Source: Palleronia marisminoris
GTDB lineage: Bacteria; Pseudomonadota; Alphaproteobacteria; Rhodobacterales; Rhodobacteraceae
Direction: 5' to 3'
DNA length: 64,000 bases
NCBI RefSeq assembly: GCF_900172315.1
Contig: NZ_FWFV01000003.1
Location: forward strand, 124,001-188,000
How positions within the stretch are numbered: the stretch's first letter is position 1; every line of letters starts with the position of its first letter. The notes beneath the pieces were generated by a model. It was not told where the DNA came from. It did no database searches and was given only the letters and a program-made list of their open reading frames with translations. Positions 51,724 to 60,028 of the stretch are shown here, in pieces. Position numbers and translations under genes: made by a program.

Positions 51724-52955
51724 ATGCGCAGGAAATCGACACGCTGGCGCCGGAGGCGCAAGTGAATATCCGGGTCAACTACGGCCAGACCGTGCATGGA
51801 CAGGAGGAGATCGACGCGGTCTGCCACGTCCTGAGAACCTCGACCCAGATGGGTCCCCACGTCGCCGAGATGCAGCAGAAGGTGGCCGCGCTCTTCGACA
51901 AGTCTCGCGGCATCATGGTCAATTCCGGCTCGTCCGCGAACTACCTGGCTGTCGAGATCCTGGGGCTGCAGCAGGGTGACGAGGTCATCACCCCCGCGCT
52001 CACCTTCGCGACCACGGTCGCACCGATCGTGCGCCAGAAACTGGTCCCCGTGTTCGTGGATGCGGCCCCCGGCACATACAACATCGACGCCGACAAGGTC
52101 GAAGAGATGATCGGACCGCGCACCTGCGCGATGATGATCCCGTCGCTGATCGGCAACCTGCCCGACTGGCGGCGGCTGCGCAGCATCGCCGACAAGCACG
52201 GCCTTCTCGTCATCGAGGACAGCGCCGACACGTTGGGCGCCACGATCGGTGGCCGTTCGACCGGGATTTACTCGGACATCTCGACGACCAGCTTCTACGG
52301 CAGCCACGTCATCAACTGCGCCGGCAATGGCGGGATGCTCTGCGTGAATGACGAGGCGCTGGCGCGCAAGGCGATGCTGCTGCGGTCCTGGGGGCGCACG
52401 TCGTCGCTGTTCACCGACAGCGAGGCGCTGGAAAACCGCTTCGGGATCCAGCTCGACGGGATCGACTACGACGCGAAGTTCCTCTTCGAGGAGCTGGGCT
52501 ACAACCTCGAACCCTCCGAGGTGGGCGCCGCCTTCGGCCTCGTCCAGCTGGGACGGCTCCAGCAGAACATCGCGGAGCGCGAACGAAATTTCCAGGCGCA
52601 GTACGACTTCTTCTCGAACTACCAGGACTGGTTCGAGCTTCCGCGCCAGCTTCCCAACTCGCGCACCGGTTGGCTCGCCTTCCCGCTGACGATCCGCGAG
52701 GGCGCGCCCTTCACCCGCAAGGACATGCAGATCGCGCTGGAGACCGCCAACATCCAGACCCGGCCCGTCTTCACCGGCAACATCCTGCGCCAGCCCGCGA
52801 TGAAGCGCGTGTCGTACCGGGTCCACGGCTCGGGTTACCCGGTCTCGGACGACGTGATGCGCGGAGGGATCCTGCTTGCCTGCCACCACGGGCTGAACGC
52901 GGCGCACCTGACGCACATGCACGCCACCTTCGCCGAGTTCGCCAGCCGATACTGA
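51720..52955 (+). CDS. RfbH-like PLP-dependent sugar 3-dehydratase lacking the iron-sulphur cysteines
   Basis: DegT/DnrJ/EryC1-fold protein of 411 residues aligned by eye to RfbH (CDP-4-keto-6-deoxyglucose 3-dehydratase). The internal-aldimine Lys is replaced by His in SFYGSHVIN, the mark of 3-dehydratases. RfbH has a GRDC-type Cys-rich insert binding [2Fe-2S]; here the same place reads GRTSSLFTDSEALENRF, with no Cys, and then GYNLEPSEVGAAFGLVQL continues the match. So the radical, reductase-linked mechanism is unlikely, and no E3 reductase gene is nearby. ColD-type hydrolytic dehydration is a candidate. It sits between rfbG and a C-methyltransferase. Confidence 0.8.
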   Translation: MNAQEIDTLAPEAQVNIRVNYGQTVHGQEEIDAVCHVLRTSTQMGPHVAEMQQKVAALFDKSRGIMVNSGSSANYLAVEILGLQQGDEVITPALTFATTVAPIVRQKLVPVFVDAAPGTYNIDADKVEEMIGPRTCAMMIPSLIGNLPDWRRLRSIADKHGLLVIEDSADTLGATIGGRSTGIYSDISTTSFYGSHVINCAGNGGMLCVNDEALARKAMLLRSWGRTSSLFTDSEALENRFGIQLDGIDYDAKFLFEELGYNLEPSEVGAAFGLVQLGRLQQNIAERERNFQAQYDFFSNYQDWFELPRQLPNSRTGWLAFPLTIREGAPFTRKDMQIALETANIQTRPVFTGNILRQPAMKRVSYRVHGSGYPVSDDVMRGGILLACHHGLNAAHLTHMHATFAEFASRY

Positions 52956-52980
52956 ACCGTTGGAAAGAGGATCTCCGACA

Positions 52981-54237
52981 ATGCAAGCCCTGCACCAGCC
53001 ACTCGCCACCCCGTCGCCCGAGCTTCTGACCCAGTGTCGGTGCTGCCTGTCGGAGGACCTCTACTGCTTCCTTCCGCTCGGCCTTCATTCGCCGGCGAAC
53101 ATGTTCATCCGGCCCGATCAGGCGGATCAGCCGCAGCCCACCTTCCCGCTCGACGCACAGGTTTGCCTCGGATGCGGGCTGGTGCAGGTCGCCGATCAGA
53201 TTCCCGCGGGGTTCTTCGAGCACTATCTCTACGTGCCCTCGGGCGCAGAGACGATGCACACCCACTTTGCCGGCCTCGCCGCAGCGCTCGAGAAACGCGC
53301 GCAGGGCGGCCTGATCGTCGATGTCGGGTGCAACGACGGGCTGATGCTGGCGGCAGCGAAGGCGCAAGGGTCCCGCACGTTGGGGATCGACCCGGCCGAG
53401 AACATTGCCGCCATGGCGCGCGACCGCGGGATCGAGGTGTTCAACGACTACTTCACCCCCGCCACGGCCCGTTTCGTCGCGATGCGATACGGACGCGCCG
53501 AGGTGATCTCGACCACGAATACCTTCAACCACATCGGCGACCTTCATGCCTTCATGGAGGCCGTGGCCACCTTGCTCACCGAGCAAGGGACCTTCGTGAT
53601 CGAGGTTCCCTGGGGGCTGAAGATCCTCGAGGGCAACCAGTTCGACAACATCTACCACGAGCACGTCTCGGAGCTGAGCCTGCTGTCGATCCGGAAGCTC
53701 GTGGAGCATTTCGACATGGACGTCGTGGATGTCGAACGTCTGCCCGTCCATGGCGGCTCGATGCGGGTCTACATCCGCCGCGTGGCCTGCGGCGAACGCC
53801 CAAGCGCCGAAGTCGGCGCCATGCTGGCCGAGGAGGAGGCGGCGGGCATGACCGCGCGCCAGACCTGGCAGGCTTTCGCGGAACGTGTCGCCGAGATCCG
53901 CACCACGCTCTTGAAGATGATCGATGACGCACGCTCCGAAGGGCTGACCGTCGCGGGCTACGGCGCACCGGCCAAGGGCAACACGCTTCTGACCTATTTC
54001 GGGATCGGGCCGGACCGGGTCTCGTTCCTCGTGGATCGCAACCCGCTGAAGCAGAACATGCTGGCGCCGGGATCAGGCATCCCGGTGAAGTCGCCCGATG
54101 CGATCCAGACCGAACGCCCCGACATCCTGCTGGTGCTGGCCTGGAACTTCCTGGACGAGATCCTGGAACAGCAACGGGATTTCGCAGCGCGCGGCGGAAA
54201 GTTCATCGTTCCCCTGCCCCAGCCGCGCCTGATCTGA
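52981..54237 (+). CDS. TylC3-like sugar C-methyltransferase (class I, zinc-binding N-domain)
   Basis: SAM-dependent methyltransferase of 418 residues. An N-terminal zinc-binding domain (CRCC near residue 20 and CLGCGLVQV near 65, with LGLHSPANMF between) is typical of TylC3 sugar C3-methyltransferases. The SAM domain has IVDVGCNDGLMLAAAKAQ, and a C-terminal Methyltransf_14-like domain begins near residue 260 (VAGYGAPAKGNTLLTYFG). GAGGA precedes ATG 52981. It would add a branching methyl to the CDP-4-keto sugar. The exact carbon is inferred from homology. Confidence 0.85.
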   Translation: MQALHQPLATPSPELLTQCRCCLSEDLYCFLPLGLHSPANMFIRPDQADQPQPTFPLDAQVCLGCGLVQVADQIPAGFFEHYLYVPSGAETMHTHFAGLAAALEKRAQGGLIVDVGCNDGLMLAAAKAQGSRTLGIDPAENIAAMARDRGIEVFNDYFTPATARFVAMRYGRAEVISTTNTFNHIGDLHAFMEAVATLLTEQGTFVIEVPWGLKILEGNQFDNIYHEHVSELSLLSIRKLVEHFDMDVVDVERLPVHGGSMRVYIRRVACGERPSAEVGAMLAEEEAAGMTARQTWQAFAERVAEIRTTLLKMIDDARSEGLTVAGYGAPAKGNTLLTYFGIGPDRVSFLVDRNPLKQNMLAPGSGIPVKSPDAIQTERPDILLVLAWNFLDEILEQQRDFAARGGKFIVPLPQPRLI

Positions 54238-54240
54238 CCC

Positions 54241-55164
54241 ATGGCGCGTGCGATCGTCATCGGGGGCGAGGGGTTCATCGGTCGACACCTCGTGGCCGCC
54301 CTCGTCGCCCGCGGCGACGAGGTGATCGTGGCGGGCCGCCCGAACCGAGCCGGCCGCTTGCCCCTGCCCGGGGCCACGACGCTGCGCCTCGACCTTGCGG
54401 ACCGCGCGGGGCTGCACGCGCTCTTTGCGCGCCATCCCTCGGCCACGGTGTTCCACTTGGCTGCGCAAACGCGCCGGAGGGCCTGCGACGACCTCTCCGA
54501 CGCGGCCGACAGCGTAGCGAGCGACCTCGATCCGCTTCTGCACGTGGTGGCGGCGGCGGCGGCGGCGGCCTCGCCACCCGTGGCCTTCCTGCGCGCCGGG
54601 TCCATCGCGGAATACGGCTTTTCCGACGCGTTGAGCCGCGAAGACGGGGCCGCTCGTCCCTTCACGACCTACGGTGCGGCCCTTCTGGCGGGAACGGCAT
54701 ATCTCGGCGCGCTTGCCCCGCGGCTACCCTTCCCGACCGTGACGGCGCGACTGGCACTGGCCTACGGGCCGGGCCAATCGCCCGATTTCCTCGCCGCACG
54801 GCTGATGCACGACCTGCCCCGCCGCCGGCCGGTGACCGTCGCCCGCCCCGAGGACCGGCGGGCGCTGATCCATGTCGAGGACGCCGTCCGTGGCCTGATC
54901 GCCGCGGCCGAGCGCCCCGTTCCGATCGTCAACATCTCGACCGAAGGCGCGCCCACGATGCGGCAGCTCGCCCAGACCGTCCTCGTTCTTGCCGGTGCCA
55001 ATCCCGGCCTGGTGCGCTTCGGCAGGCAGGATGACGTACCGCACGTGCTGGCCTGCGATACCGCCCTGGCGCGCGAGGCTCTCGGCTTCGAGGCTCGCAT
55101 CGACCTGCGCACGGGCATTGCCATGACGCTCCGCACCGAAACACCGACCCTGCTACCGAGTTGA
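54241..55164 (+). CDS. NAD-dependent epimerase/dehydratase-like protein without catalytic lysine
   Basis: Extended-SDR fold of 307 residues. The NAD motif is VIGGEGFIGRHL. The catalytic YxxxK is TYGAALL: Tyr is present but Lys is Leu. A Ser is at AGSIAEYG. Alanine-rich loops occur near residue 105. In CDP-sugar loci this position is filled by a 4-ketoreductase finishing the deoxysugar. With Lys lost, the enzyme may be impaired, use another base or be non-catalytic. ATG 54241 starts three bases after the methyltransferase stop, and the locus is in operon order. Confidence 0.78.
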   Translation: MARAIVIGGEGFIGRHLVAALVARGDEVIVAGRPNRAGRLPLPGATTLRLDLADRAGLHALFARHPSATVFHLAAQTRRRACDDLSDAADSVASDLDPLLHVVAAAAAAASPPVAFLRAGSIAEYGFSDALSREDGAARPFTTYGAALLAGTAYLGALAPRLPFPTVTARLALAYGPGQSPDFLAARLMHDLPRRRPVTVARPEDRRALIHVEDAVRGLIAAAERPVPIVNISTEGAPTMRQLAQTVLVLAGANPGLVRFGRQDDVPHVLACDTALAREALGFEARIDLRTGIAMTLRTETPTLLPS

Positions 55165-55175
55165 AGGAAACCGCC

Positions 55176-56177
55176 ATGCTCACAGACCCGTCACGCCGAC
55201 CCGTCAAGGTCTCTGTGCTCGTCCCCGTCTTCAACGAGGAAGACAACGTGATGCGGACCTATGGCCGCATCATCAAGGTGTTCGACGACCTTCCGGGTCA
55301 CGAGCTCGAGCTGATCTTCGCCGACAACCACTCCAGCGACGACACGTTTCCGATCCTCTCGGCGCTGGTCAAGAAGGATCACCGCGTGCGCCTGCTGCGC
55401 TGGTCGCGCAACGTCGGATACCAGCGCTCGCTGCTGATGGCCTACCAGGCCGCGAGCGGCGACTGCGCCGTGCAGATCGACGCCGATCTCCAGGATCCGC
55501 CCGAGATGATCCCCCGGATGCTCGATGCCTGGCGCAGCGGTCACAAGGTGGTCTACGGCATCCGGAAGTCGCTGCCGGACGGACTTGTCGTCGCCGCCCT
55601 GCGCCGCATGTTCTACGCGACCATCGACAGCCTCAGCGACGACGGCCTGCCCCGCAACGTGGGCGAGTTCCGCCTCGTCGACGCCCGAATCCTGACCGAG
55701 CTGCGACAGGTCGAGGACAGCACCCCCTATCTGCGCGGCCTCATCAGCACGATGGGATTCTCGCAGATCGGCATCGACTACGACCGCGACGCCCGCACCG
55801 CCGGGTCCAGCAAGTTCCCCCTGAAGGCCATGGTGACGCTGGCTGTGGACGGGATCGTGAACCACTCGCTCGTGCCTTTGCGGATCGCGTCGATCACGTC
55901 GCTCTGCGTGGGAATGGCGACGTTCCTGCTGGCGATCTTCTTCCTGATCGGAAAGCTCGTCCTCGGGCAGGATTGGCCCGCGGGTTTCGCCACCACGACG
56001 ATGCTGCTCTTGCTGTCGATCACCCTGAACGCGATGTTCCTGGGGATCGTCGGCGAATATATCGGCCGCATCTTTCAGCAGACCAAGCGCATGAACCGCC
56101 CCATCGTCGAGGCCGACCTCACCGGCACCCGCCCCGAAACCCCCGCTGGAAGCCTGAGCGCCGTCCCCGCCGAGTGA
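55176..56177 (+). CDS. GtrB/DPM1-like GT2 glycosyltransferase
   Basis: GT2 enzyme of 333 residues: GT-A domain with VSVLVPVFNEEDNV, LELIFADNHSSDDT and QIDADLQDPP (DxD), then two C-terminal transmembrane helices near residues 240-305. Members link a nucleotide sugar to polyprenyl phosphate. ATG 55176 follows AAGGA by seven bases; a TTG at 55161 overlaps the previous stop but is less likely. Probable partner of the GtrA-like protein at 47618. Ends three bases before the convergent GT4 gene. Confidence 0.88.
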   Translation: MLTDPSRRPVKVSVLVPVFNEEDNVMRTYGRIIKVFDDLPGHELELIFADNHSSDDTFPILSALVKKDHRVRLLRWSRNVGYQRSLLMAYQAASGDCAVQIDADLQDPPEMIPRMLDAWRSGHKVVYGIRKSLPDGLVVAALRRMFYATIDSLSDDGLPRNVGEFRLVDARILTELRQVEDSTPYLRGLISTMGFSQIGIDYDRDARTAGSSKFPLKAMVTLAVDGIVNHSLVPLRIASITSLCVGMATFLLAIFFLIGKLVLGQDWPAGFATTTMLLLLSITLNAMFLGIVGEYIGRIFQQTKRMNRPIVEADLTGTRPETPAGSLSAVPAE

Positions 56178-56180
56178 CCC

Positions 56181-57302
56181 TCAGCCCGGGGTCGGCCGCG
56201 GTTCGGCCGGCCCGAGAGATCCTGGCACGCCCAGGATCACCCGCTCCCACGCCGAAAGGATCCGCTCTTCCGCGAACGCGGTCGCCCGCAGGCGCGCCGC
56301 GCGGCCGAGCCGCTCCCGCAGGTCGGCATCGTCGTGCAGGCGGATCAGCGCGTCCGCCAGGGCGTCGATGTCACCCACGGGGATCAGGACCCCCTCGCGC
56401 CCGTGCCTCAGGATCTCTCGCGGGCCCCAGTCGCAATCCGTGGCGATGACGGCGAAGCCGGCCGCCATGGCCTCGACCAGCACATTCGGAAACCCCTCGA
56501 AACGCGAGGACAGCACGAAGATCCCGGGGGCGCGGGTCCAGGCGTGGGGTGTCGGAGACGGCCCGGCAAGATCGATCAGCCGCGCGACGCCCAGCCTTTC
56601 GGACAGGGCGAAAAGCGCCTCCCGGTCTTCGCCCGCGCCGTATATCGTGACATGCATGTCGGAGCCGCGCTTCGCGGCCTCGGAGACGGCACCGATCAGC
56701 GTGTCGAACCCTTTCTGCTCGGCCAGGCGACCGACTGCGACGATCGCGGGCCCCGGCAGGTCCGGCTGCCTTTCGGGTACTTCCACCGCATTGGGGATCA
56801 CGACGGCGCGGCCGCGTGCGAAGGCTGGCAGGGCCGCCCGCGCCGCCTCTGTCTGCATGACCGCCCGGTCGGCGGTGGCGAGGGCCATCGGCATCGCGTA
56901 GCGCCAGATCGGGTTCATGCGCTGGACGAGGAAGTTGTTCCGCTCGGACGCGATACGCCGGAGCCCCAGCCCGGCCGTCGCGAGGGCGACCTGGACGTTG
57001 ATCTTGGTCAGGCAGGACAGCACCACCTCTTGCCCGCGCAACGCCGCCCGCAGCCAGCGGATGCGCGCGAAGGTCCGCAAGGCGGCGCGCGCTCCCTTCT
57101 CGGCCACCATGGTGCGGATTTCGACGCTCTCGGGCACCGGGTAATAGGCGGCGTCGGGCATTCCCCAAATGGCCAGTATCGTCACGCGATAGCCCTGCCC
57201 GTCGAGGTGGCGGGCCAGGCGTGCGAGCACCTTCTCGGTTCCGCCAGCCCCCAGGCCTGCCTGGACCAGCGCGATGCGGGCGCCTTCATGAACCCGCGTC
57301 AT
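56181..57302 (-). CDS. GT4 glycosyltransferase (polysaccharide locus)
   Basis: GT-B fold enzyme of 373 residues. QAGLGAGGTEKVLARLARHL at the N-terminus, VAVGRLAEQKGFDTLI in the linker and SSRFEGFPNVLVEAMA in the C-terminal donor site (EX7E-type) mark GT4. It transfers a sugar from a nucleotide donor to the growing repeat unit. ATG 57302 overlaps the upstream GT4 stop (ATGA). Last gene of the minus-strand group. Confidence 0.9.
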   Translation of the reverse strand: MTRVHEGARIALVQAGLGAGGTEKVLARLARHLDGQGYRVTILAIWGMPDAAYYPVPESVEIRTMVAEKGARAALRTFARIRWLRAALRGQEVVLSCLTKINVQVALATAGLGLRRIASERNNFLVQRMNPIWRYAMPMALATADRAVMQTEAARAALPAFARGRAVVIPNAVEVPERQPDLPGPAIVAVGRLAEQKGFDTLIGAVSEAAKRGSDMHVTIYGAGEDREALFALSERLGVARLIDLAGPSPTPHAWTRAPGIFVLSSRFEGFPNVLVEAMAAGFAVIATDCDWGPREILRHGREGVLIPVGDIDALADALIRLHDDADLRERLGRAARLRATAFAEERILSAWERVILGVPGSLGPAEPRPTPG

Positions 57303-58537
57303 GCTGGTTCGGGGGTCGCAGCCCGCGCGGGTACGGGATCGCGCGGTGGAATATGGCCGAGCCCCAGCTTCCCCAGCAGGATGCGGTTCACCTTGTTCAC
57401 GTCGAACGTCTCTTCGGCGTGGCGCCGTGCGGCAGCGCCCATCGACGCGGCAAGCGCCGGGTCCTCGGCAAATTTCGCCATGGCATCGGCAAGGGCCTCG
57501 GCATTTCCCACGGGAACGACGAAACCCGTCTTCCCCTCGAGGATCGGTTCGGCACACCCGATCCCGTCGGTGGTGACGATCGCGCGCCCCGTCGACATCG
57601 CCTCGAGGACCGACCGCGAGATGCCCTCGCAATGGGACGGCAGCACGAAGACCGATGCCCGCGCGAGGTAGGGACGGATGTCGCGGGTGGTCCCCAGATA
57701 CTCGATGCAGCCCTCCGCGACGTAACGCTCAAGCTCCTCCGGGTGGATGGAGGTCGGGTTGTCGTCGAACGGCCCGACAAGCTGACAGCGCGCATCGGGG
57801 AAGCGGCGCTTGATGGCCCGGGCGGCAGCCACGTATTCGGGCACCCCCTTCATGCGAAGAAGTCGCGCCACCATCAGGAAGACCGGCGGCCCCTCCGGCA
57901 CGGGGACCTGCGGAAAGCACTCGAGGTTGATGCCCGAACCCGGAACCCGGCTGAGCGGAATGGTCACCGGCATCAGCCTGTGACGCAGGAAGGTCCGCCT
58001 GTCGCCCTCGTTGTAGATCAGCATCTCCTGCACCCCCGGCAGGGCCACACGGTAGAGCATGGTGCTGATCCACCGCAGGACTCGCAGCCGCAGTCCCGGC
58101 TCGGGATCGACATAGACGTAGCCCAGCGCGGTACACATCGGCACACGCCGCGGCACGCCCGTGACGCGGGCCGCAAGGCAGCCATAGATGATCGGCTTCA
58201 TCGTGTAGGGGAAGATCACGTCCGGGCGGAAGGACCGGCAGATCCGCACCAGCGCGGCCAGAGTTCGCAGATCCGCGAGCGGGCTCGCGCCCACGCGGTC
58301 CATCGGGATGCGCTGGAAGCCGACGCCGATGCCGCGCAGGATCTCGACCGTTTCGGGATCGTCGTCCGGCGCACAGGCAAGGACCTCTGCCCGTCGCGCG
58401 ATCTCCCGCAGGATGTCGTAGCGAAAATTCACCAGGGACGACGTCAGGCAGGCGACGACCAGGACCCGTTCCCTCCCCGAGGCGCGCGGACGGTCCGCCC
58501 TGTCGAGCGGCGGGAATTCGGCGGCGATGTCGGTCAT
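57299..58537 (-). CDS. GT4 glycosyltransferase (second, same operon)
   Basis: GT-B enzyme of 412 residues, similar to PglA/WcfS-type transferases. VLVVACLTSSLVNFRYDIL, PYTMKPIIYGCLAARVTGVP and FVLPSHCEGISRSVLEAMS. GGAGC precedes ATG 58537. Acts early on the lipid-linked acceptor by analogy with PglA-like enzymes next to the initiating sugar transferase; the sugar is not known. Gap of 25 bases to the PIG-L gene upstream. Confidence 0.88.
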   Translation of the reverse strand: MTDIAAEFPPLDRADRPRASGRERVLVVACLTSSLVNFRYDILREIARRAEVLACAPDDDPETVEILRGIGVGFQRIPMDRVGASPLADLRTLAALVRICRSFRPDVIFPYTMKPIIYGCLAARVTGVPRRVPMCTALGYVYVDPEPGLRLRVLRWISTMLYRVALPGVQEMLIYNEGDRRTFLRHRLMPVTIPLSRVPGSGINLECFPQVPVPEGPPVFLMVARLLRMKGVPEYVAAARAIKRRFPDARCQLVGPFDDNPTSIHPEELERYVAEGCIEYLGTTRDIRPYLARASVFVLPSHCEGISRSVLEAMSTGRAIVTTDGIGCAEPILEGKTGFVVPVGNAEALADAMAKFAEDPALAASMGAAARRHAEETFDVNKVNRILLGKLGLGHIPPRDPVPARAATPEPA

Positions 58538-58562
58538 GGAAGCTCCTTCCGACGAACACGTG

Positions 58563-59249
58563 TCAGCAGCATTGGCGGATCGCGACGAAGCCCTCGGCGG
58601 CCCGCCGGTGGATCGTCGCACCGCGCAGGGTCGCAAGCGCGCGAAGCGCCTCGATCGAACGTTCGTGCGGGCTGGGGCGCACCTGGCTTTCGAACAGCGC
58701 GAAGGCCTCGAGCTTGGTCTCGAGTGTCTCCGAGATGTCGACGAAGACGTTCGGAACGAAGGGCGGCGTCAGGTAAGGCGCGTTCCAGTTCGTCTCCGAG
58801 AGGGTCTCGTAGGCGAAGATGTTCGCCGGGTAGACGTCCCGGGTCGGCCGCGCCGCCACCAGCGCCGAGAGGAAGACGAGCTGATGATCGCGGTGGATGT
58901 CGCCCAGATGCGGAACCAGAAGCGTCTGCGGCGCCAGGTCCGAGAGCAGTGCCCCAAGAGAGGCGTTCAGCGCCCCGTGGGGCTCGGTGTCGAGCTCGGC
59001 CGCCGGATGGTCGAGCCAGTGGGTCCGCGCGACTCCGAGCCGTCGATGCGCGGCCTCGGCCTCGGTGCTGACGGTGGCGACCTGATCGGGGCCGAAACGG
59101 TCGGTTCGGCCGCGGGTCGCGATGCAGACATGCACCTCGCGACCGGCCGCAGCGAGGCGTGCGATGGTGCCGCCGGCCCCGAGGACCTCGTCGTCGGGAT
59201 GCGGCGCGATGACCAGCACGACGCCTGCTTCAGAGACGGAAAGGATCAT
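58563..59249 (-). CDS. PIG-L-family deacetylase
   Basis: Zinc-dependent deacetylase fold of 228 residues. VLVIAPHPDDEVLGAGGTIA contains the HPDDE metal/base motif, and LLVPHLGDIHRDHQLVF the third zinc His. Substrates are N-acetyl groups on GlcNAc-type lipids or sugars. ATG 59249 overlaps the sugar transferase stop (ATGA). In this operon it likely deacetylates a lipid-linked amino sugar before further transfer; inferred. Confidence 0.86.
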   Translation of the reverse strand: MILSVSEAGVVLVIAPHPDDEVLGAGGTIARLAAAGREVHVCIATRGRTDRFGPDQVATVSTEAEAAHRRLGVARTHWLDHPAAELDTEPHGALNASLGALLSDLAPQTLLVPHLGDIHRDHQLVFLSALVAARPTRDVYPANIFAYETLSETNWNAPYLTPPFVPNVFVDISETLETKLEAFALFESQVRPSPHERSIEALRALATLRGATIHRRAAEGFVAIRQCC

Positions 59250-59860
59250 GGCCGTCCCCCGGCGGCGCGGGGTCGTGCCTCGAGCCAGCGGGATGCCGCG
59301 GCGATGGTCGGTTCGGACCGCCTCTCGCCGCGGATCAGGGTGACCGCGGTCAGCCAGAGGATGCGCAGATCCAGCGCGGTGCCGCGATGCGCCACGTACC
59401 ACAGATCGAGCGAGAGCTTCTCGGCCTCGCCCAGCGCGGTGTTGCCGTTGACCTGCGCCCATCCGGTCAGCCCCGGCCGCACGCAGCCCCGGATGACCCC
59501 AGCCTCGCCGAATCCCGCAAGCGTCTCGGGCAGAAGCGGCCGTGGTCCGACGAGGGCAATCTCGCCTCGCAGGATCGCCAGAAGCTGCGGAAGCTCGTCG
59601 ACCCGGTAGCGGCGCAGGATCACGCCCGTTCGGCTTGTCCGGCGCGCGTCGGGCAGCAGATGGCCGTCGGCATCGCGGGCATCGCTCATCGTGCGGTACT
59701 TGGACAGGCGGACGACTTGCCCGCCCCCCCCGGCGCGAAGCTGATGGAACAGGATCGGCCGTCCCAGATCGCACGCCACCAGGGCAGCGACCACCGGCGC
59801 AAGGGGCGCCGCCAGAAGGCAGAGGAACAAGGTCAACAATAGTTCCATCGGCCTGGGCAT
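59246..59860 (-). CDS. Initiating sugar-phosphate transferase (WcaJ/PglC type)
   Basis: Polyprenyl-phosphate phosphoglycosyl transferase of about 204 residues: one N-terminal hydrophobic segment (ELLLTLFLCLLAAPLAPVVA), then the catalytic core LSKYRTMSDARD and YRVDELPQLLAILRGEIALV with GPRPLLPE. It moves sugar-1-phosphate to undecaprenyl phosphate, starting the repeat unit. I use ATG 59860 (GGAG 11 bases upstream); a GTG at 59890 would add ten residues. First gene of the minus-strand group; the 138-base gap upstream faces a plus-strand GT4. Confidence 0.88.
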   Translation of the reverse strand: MPRPMELLLTLFLCLLAAPLAPVVAALVACDLGRPILFHQLRAGGGGQVVRLSKYRTMSDARDADGHLLPDARRTSRTGVILRRYRVDELPQLLAILRGEIALVGPRPLLPETLAGFGEAGVIRGCVRPGLTGWAQVNGNTALGEAEKLSLDLWYVAHRGTALDLRILWLTAVTLIRGERRSEPTIAAASRWLEARPRAAGGRP

Positions 59861-60028
59861 GGGCGCAACCGCTCCGTCGTTCGCGATCACGCTACAGGTG
59901 CCGGACCGTCAGGCAATTCGCCCGGGCGGTCGGTTTCCCACCCTATTGGAGGGGCGCAGTGCTCGTTCGGGCGATTTGCCCGCCGGGTCGGTGCCGCTCT
60001 ACTGGTTCCACACCCACGGAGACGCGAC

